Part shown: piece after piece, positions 58,866 through 64,000 of the stretch
Layout of the letters: every line of letters starts with the position of its first letter
How positions within the stretch are numbered: the first letter of the stretch is position 1
Origin: Macrophomina tecta
Lineage: Eukaryota; Ascomycota; Dothideomycetes; Botryosphaeriales; Botryosphaeriaceae
Direction of reading: 5' to 3'
Assembly (NCBI GenBank): GCA_024180945.1
Contig: JAKSGN010000006.1
Coordinates: forward strand, 992,001 to 1,056,000
DNA length: 64,000 nucleotides
Made by a program: the position numbers and the translations under genes
The notes under the pieces: generated by a model
What the model was told of the DNA's origin: nothing
Seen by the model: only the letters and a program-made list of their open reading frames with translations
The model's database searches: none

Positions 58866-60618
58866 GCTGTTGCAGTGCAAAAAAATGATCTACTTCTTGC
58901 ACATAGTTTTTCCAAATACCATGGGCAGGTGTCTAAAAGAGTTCCGAGCGTGAGCAGCGTCCAATCGCATACGTTTCCGCGATACGACTACGTTTGATCT
59001 TGCGGAGGTTTTTTCTTCTCCAATTGGTGCGGCCACCGGACAATTCCTACATTTGGTATGCCTTTATCCGTTAGCCACTCAAATGCTGACGTGATTGTCG
59101 GCTTCTTGTAGTCCTAAACTTCTCTAGCTCAACCGCACCCATTGCCATGTGATTCTTCTATCATTTGCGTGACCTAGGTAGAAGATTTGCGACATAGCTC
59201 ACCGAACGCACGTAGCCATCCTCCCGCCATATTGGTCTCTCACTTATGCAGTCTACTGACAATGTACTACGTATGGAAAGTCGTCATCGTTGAAAGGCGG
59301 AAATTTCCGTATTAGTGCAAGTCACACGAAAGAGCGGAACCTTTAGCCGATTCACAGCTGAGAAGAGACGGGATTTCCGCTCGTCGTTGTTTGGCTTGTT
59401 TCTACCGAGGTTGTTCGTTCCCTCGCATAGCTGAGAATACGATATACGATAAACGAAGGCTTGGTCCCGGAAGTTAAACTCCCCGCCCACCTAAAATAGG
59501 CTAGGCGCTTGCTGGCTGCAAGGGCTGCTGTTCATGGCTGATTTTTTTTTTCCTCCATCAAAATTCCTCGAATTTAAATCGCTGCGATGCTCTCCAAATG
59601 ACTGAAGCTATCTTGACTACTCACTACCAGCTGCCGACTTTGCGCTGGGATCTTCCGATACATTTCAGTACAACATCCGGAAAGCAAAGCACCTATCTTC
59701 CGGTCAACCGCTCATTCAGCCATCAGAGTTACACCATGTATTCGACGACCACGCGCAGTCATGCCAATCCCAAAGCACCCACGTAATCCCCGACGGTGTA
59801 CCTAATCCCCCGAGCGGAACTCGGGACAGCCGCGTCCAGTGCCCCGAAGCAGACAAAGATTACAGGCCAATCAGAACGACGGAAATAAAGCGAGTAATCG
59901 TCGAACATGTCCCCGCCATTGGCGCCTATCAACCGTGGGTGGGTAAGGTGATGGAGGTTCCCCGCGGAGAAGGGGTTGGATCCCTCGGATGGACCTGCCC
60001 GAAGGGGGCAAACAGATAAAGCCGCCCGTATGACTCTTTTCCCAAAACCCAATAGACTGATCCGCTATTGGTGAACAGCTTTGATGAGTAACTGCTTGTC
60101 AAACACTGCGCCCTACATTCGCTCTATCGAAACCATTCTGGGGAGGTTAAAGTGGGTATTTTTTGTAGACCTGTCTCTCCAACCAGCACATAGTTCTGCG
60201 CAAGCCAGTCATCACCGCCAACTGCAAGTTCGAAGGCCCGCAACCACGCCGACAGAGGGCGGGCGAACTCGGCGAAAAACCTACATGAATACAGACTTGC
60301 ACGTAAACCGACGAGAATCATCCGACCAGAGCTCCAGCGCGAAAGCGAGACTGGCAGGATCTGTCGGCCGAAACCAGTCATCTGCAACCTAAAGTGGGAG
60401 TACACGACATCAAACCCACCTGCAACCCCTCCCCCCCAAAAAAAAGGGTCAGAGCAACTGAGCAGGGCACGCACCGCCACGTGCATTCACCCGCGAGAGC
60501 AGCCCGCAGCCAACCGCGGGGAAGACCCAACCCAAACGCCATCCCTCAAAAGCCCCAGAGCCAGACAAGCAGGCAGGATCCAAAAGCAAGAGGACGGGAA
60601 ACAGCCATTTTGCCCGCC
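58866..60618. other. Gene-free stretch
   Basis: No gene is recognisable. Short ORFs at 59598-60392 have no domain. The last 200 bp before 60619 are A/C-rich and include a C7A8 run (60428-60446), probably the promoter/leader of the PaiB-like gene. Confidence 0.5.
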
Positions 60619-61404
60619 ATGTACCTCCGCGCCATCCACGCCGAGCACCACATCCCGACGCTGCGGGCCTTCATCCGCGCGCACCCGCTCGGCATCTTCA
60701 CGACCGCCATCGCCTCGCCCAGCAACGCCTTCCCCCTCCTCCAGAGCAGCCACATCCCCTGGCTGCTCGACGTCGGCGACGAGTCGTCGGAAACGGAGCC
60801 GGGCGTGCTGCGCGGGCACCTGGCGCGCGCGAACCCCCACTCCAAGGCCATGATCGAGCACCTGAGCGCCCAGCAGCAGGCTGCGGCGGGCGAAGGCGCT
60901 CCGCGCACCCTCGAGCACGACGTGCTGATCCTGTTCAACGCGCCCGCCCACCACTACGTCTCGCCCAAGTTCTACGTCGAGACGAAGCCCGCGACGGGCA
61001 AGGTGGTGCCGACGTGGGACTACGCGGCGGTGCAGGTGTACGGCAAGGCGCGCGTGTACTTTGACGCCCGGAGCGGGGCCACGGACGCGTTTCTGCAGAA
61101 GGCGGTGGCGGACCTGTCGGAGCGGAGCGAGCGGGAGATCATGGGGCACGAGCAGCCGTGGCGCGTCGAGGACGCGCCGAAGCCGTATGTGGAGGCGCTG
61201 AAGAAGGCCATTATCGGGGTCGAGGTCGAGATTACGGACATGGCCGGGAAGTGGAAGATGAGCCAGGAGATGCCCGAGGGCGATCGGAAGGGCGTGGCGA
61301 GCGGGTTTGAAGCGCTGGGGAGTGAGCTGGGGAGGGAGGTGGCGGAGATGGTGAGGGAGAGGGAGGATTTGATGGTGCGGAGGAAGGCGGAGGAGAAGGC
61401 TTGA
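60619..61404 (+). CDS. PaiB-like FMN-binding split-barrel protein
   Basis: A single exon of 261 residues that starts directly with the family's N-terminus (MYLRAIHAEH, in place of the usual MY.P..F). Further marks are the segment HPLGIFTTA, SSHIPWLLD, RGHLARANPHSK (typical RGH.A..N motif), VLILFNAPAHHYVSP and VPTWDYAAVQVYG. These are hallmarks of the bacterial transcriptional regulator PAI 2 / FMN-binding domain, which fungi also carry, presumably as a flavin or pyridoxamine-oxidase-like protein rather than as a regulator. The C-terminal helix ends in charged Glu/Arg repeats. The ORF is open upstream of the ATG, but that part has no homology. There are no introns; GC and codon bias are higher than in the neighbours. 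Confidence 0.88.
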   Translation: MYLRAIHAEHHIPTLRAFIRAHPLGIFTTAIASPSNAFPLLQSSHIPWLLDVGDESSETEPGVLRGHLARANPHSKAMIEHLSAQQQAAAGEGAPRTLEHDVLILFNAPAHHYVSPKFYVETKPATGKVVPTWDYAAVQVYGKARVYFDARSGATDAFLQKAVADLSERSEREIMGHEQPWRVEDAPKPYVEALKKAIIGVEVEITDMAGKWKMSQEMPEGDRKGVASGFEALGSELGREVAEMVREREDLMVRRKAEEKA

Positions 61405-62944
61405 CATGCCGGTGGGAAGCGGGAACGAGGATCTGGGGTTCCTCTGGAGGAGAGATATTTAGACGGAATCAGTTGCAACTCCGCTACCTTGCCCTTTCTC
61501 TCAGCACACGCCTATGTTGTCGTCATTTTGAGGCCGCGATTTAATAATCGATAACAGCTATAGGGAGGCGGGTATGTGTGGTACTGTAGCAGCTGTTCGA
61601 GCAAGGGGCTAGACCTAAATGGGAAAGAGAGCCCCCCCTGCCTACTACATTGTCTTTCGGTGCTTGGCCTTACCGTTGCTTCTATTTGAGGCTCTACTGG
61701 CAGGACTGGCTCACCGCACCGGTATCCGGGTTTTTCGAGAAGCACTAGATGGCCCACTAGTCATTCTGTAGCCCGAGCAAACGCCTAACGAAGAGCCTAG
61801 TGTGGGCAGCCAGTCGAATGTGGATAGAAGACCGGTGAGCTGCCTTAGGCCGCTGTCAATCGCCGAAAATGAATAGCGCGGTCGAGAGGGGATTTCGCCG
61901 CTGGAAGGCGCCAGAAAATAGCCGAATTGGGTGGCTGAGAGGTGAAAATAGCTGCGGCGCAGGTCGTAGCTCAAGCGGAACGAGCGTCACGGCACGGGAC
62001 TTGATATCCGACGTGATTGTGGTGAGATGTAGCACTACAGACAGCGAGGGAGGGCGCTCAACGTCGGGGAAATTGCAGCGGGGCCCCAGCAGTGTTTCTC
62101 CGCACTGCGGGGGTCGTCCTGCTTGGCAGGCAACTTCTGCGTCGGTCGAGACGGGGCCCGTTGGGGCGCGGATGGCGGTGATGTTGAGCGCAGTTCCTCG
62201 AGGAGGCAGTATTGCTGAAAAAGAGAGAGAGAGAGAGAAAAAAAAAAAAGAGAGAGAAAGACTGGGGTTCCACTTGATCGGCCATGCTTTGTCGCGGTGG
62301 CGCGGTGTGGAGGATCTGAGCGAAGGTGAGCGAGGTCGGAGGAGGCGGCAGCGGCGCAGCGGGGAAGCAGAGTCAGGCACAGTCTGGAGGAAGCTGCCAG
62401 AAGGGGCATCAGAGAGGGGGAAAATCTCGCCCGTGGAAGGCAGAGCAACTCAATTGCTGGTGGAGGTCAACAAACAGAGCACCAGGAACTCCTCCAGCAC
62501 TGAGTGCCGCGGGCGCAGGCCGCGAGCGTCAAGGCCCGAGGGCAGTTGCTTCTTTCTTGGAGCTTTCCCGTCAGCCTCAACAGCAACACCACCCCGCATG
62601 CTCGACGTCATTGCAAACACCGCTTCCTGCGGCCAAGACAGCCAATTTCCGCCCCTTCGCCCAAGTCTTTGCCCTTCTGGTTAGCATCTCGCGCTCCCCA
62701 CCCGCTCCGTGCCCTTCAAGGTATGCGGCTCGTGCCATCTGCACCCAAAATCCAGGAAGCCTGCCGTTCAACGCCGCTTGCCGACCCCGACGCGGCCACA
62801 GACGCCTGATCTCGATGCAACCATGGCTAACTGTCCCGCTCGCTCCTCTCTATAAATCGCGCGCCGCGCTCCACCGTCCCGCAATGTCCTCACGCTTGTT
62901 CTGCAACAGCCGCCATCGAGCCATTGGCCGCCGCAACCACCACC
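61405..62944. other. Gene-free stretch with alpha-galactosidase promoter
   Basis: I see no gene. A (GA)n(A)n tract sits at about 62221-62262. The promoter of the next gene occupies the end, with TATAAAT at 62851-62857. Long ORFs on both strands at 61856-62684 are compositional. Confidence 0.55.
62851..62857 (+). promoter_or_regulatory. TATA box of the alpha-galactosidase gene
   Basis: TATAAAT 94 bp upstream of the ATG at 62945, in a pyrimidine-rich setting. Confidence 0.6.
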
Positions 62945-64000
62945 ATGGCCTCCCACTCGTTGTCCGCCCTCGTCCTCGCCCTTGTCGCCACTGCCAATGC
63001 CCAGGATGTGGTCATTCCAGGCTCGACCTCGTACAACGGCCTGAACCTGGTGCCGCAGATGGGCTGGAACAACTGGAACGCCTTCCACTGCGATGTGTCC
63101 GAGGAGCTGCTGCTCAACACCGCCCAGGCCATGGTTGACTACGGTCTGCGCGACCTGGGCTACAAGTATGTGGTGCTGGACGACTGTTGGTCCGCCGGCC
63201 GCAACGAGTCAGGGTACCTTGTGCACAACCCCAAGAAATTCCCCAATGGCATGAAGTACGTTGCCGACCGCGTCCACGACCTCGGCATGAAGTACGGCAT
63301 GTACAGCTCTGCCGGCGTCTATACCTGCGGCAAGTACCCGGGTAGCTTGGGCTATGAGCAGAACGACGCCGACCTCTTTGCCTCGTGGGGCGTCGATTAC
63401 TTGAAGTACGACAACTGTTACAACCAGGGCCAATCCGGCACTCCCAAGCTCAGCTTTGATCGCTACAACGTCATGAGCAAGGCCTTGAACAATACCGGCC
63501 GTCCAATTGTCTATGCCCTCTGCAATTGGGGCAATGACGACCCGTACGACTGGGCATACACCATTTCCAACAGTTACCGCATGAGCGGTGACATCTACGA
63601 CAGCTTCCAGCGCCCCGACGACCGCTGCCCCTGTGTCGAGACGCCCTGCAGCTGGCCTGGCTTCCATTGCTCTGTCATGAACATTCTGAACAAAATGGCG
63701 CCCATCGTCTCCCGCACGCAGCCGGGTGCCTTCAACGACATGGATATGCTGGAGGTTGGCAACGGCGGCCAGTCGGGTGAGCCTCAACTAACCCCCTATA
63801 CAATTTTCCCGGAGCCCGATACTAACCCTGGCATCGTTCTGCAGACTCCGAGTACGTCGTCCACTTCTCCATGTGGGCCCTGATGTCCTCTCCCCTCCTC
63901 ATCGGCACCAACATCCCCACCCTCTCGCCCGCCAACCTTGCCATCTACTCCAACCCGGCCGTCATCGCCCTGAACCAAGACCCCTCCGGCACTGCCGCCA
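62945..64000 (+). CDS. Secreted GH27 alpha-galactosidase (partial, runs off the window)
   Basis: Exon 1 is 62945-63776; a 68-nt intron (63777-63844, CTAAC branch point) leads to exon 2 from 63845, open to the end of the window. The ATG in CACCATGG is followed by a signal peptide (MASHSLSALVLALVATANA). The GH27 (beta/alpha)8 barrel follows at once: PQMGWNNWNAF, VVLDDCW (79-82), YLKYDNC with the nucleophile Asp156, and YRMSGDI with the acid/base Asp216. These positions follow from the family's known catalytic pair. The splice junction restores SEYVVHFSMWALMSSPLLIG. It cleaves terminal alpha-galactose from oligosaccharides and galactomannans outside the cell. The C-terminal beta-domain and any carbohydrate-binding module lie beyond the window. 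Confidence 0.93.

Noticed and set aside
1..64000. tRNA, rRNA, CRISPR array, transposase or reverse transcriptase genes
   Set aside because: I looked for T-loop-like GGTTCGAATCC blocks, regularly spaced direct repeats and transposon protein motifs by eye and found none convincing; a covariance-model search could still find a tRNA I missed.

Overview
The window reads as nuclear DNA of a filamentous ascomycete (Pezizomycotina; a Dothideomycete is my guess, not proven). Reasons: short introns, mostly 49-140 nt, with GT/AG ends and CTAAC/CTGAC branch points; GC-rich codons; and families typical of that group (CFEM receptor of the PTH11 type, Zn2Cys6 regulator, DUF3433 membrane protein, chitin-binding AA5 oxidase, CSC1/OSCA channel). 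Exon-intron structures were built by hand; each multi-exon model below closes to a whole number of codons.

Layout. 1-9 kb: a long GC-rich upstream region, then a secreted CBM18/AA5_1 radical-copper oxidase (2687-5365, +) and a decayed SCF-associated-factor-1-like F-box gene (about 6980-8570, +). 9-17 kb: a DUF3433 membrane protein and an MFS hexose transporter, both on the minus strand. 17-25 kb: mostly gene-free, with one small Cys/His-rich ORF (19980-20273) and a small Thr-rich secreted protein (23285-24038, -). 25-32 kb: AIM11, the molybdopterin synthase large subunit with a roughly 1-kb intron, and an unknown disordered protein. 32-37 kb: no gene, rich in simple repeats. 37-49 kb: a minus-strand run of a CSC1-type channel, an FAD-dependent oxidoreductase and a CFEM/7TM receptor. 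50-54 kb: two secreted-protein genes (a mucin-like Ser/Thr/Pro protein and a 123-residue six-cysteine effector-like protein) with the same TATTTAAA element at the same distance from the ATG. 55-59 kb: a divergent pair, a PhyH-family dioxygenase and a nine-exon Zn2Cys6 transcription factor. 60.6 kb: a PaiB-like FMN-binding protein. The window ends inside a GH27 alpha-galactosidase.

Functional picture. Several genes concern the cell surface and carbon acquisition: AA5 oxidase, hexose transporter, alpha-galactosidase, CFEM receptor and three secreted proteins. The rest are housekeeping (AIM11, molybdopterin synthase) or membrane homeostasis (CSC1). I see no secondary-metabolite core enzyme, transposase, CRISPR array, rRNA or convincing tRNA. 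The most testable oddities are the small Cys/His ORF, the tandem repeat in the leader of the effector-like gene, the matched core promoters of the two neighbouring secreted genes, the dioxygenase/regulator pair, the insertion in the CSC1 cytosolic domain and the long MoaE intron.
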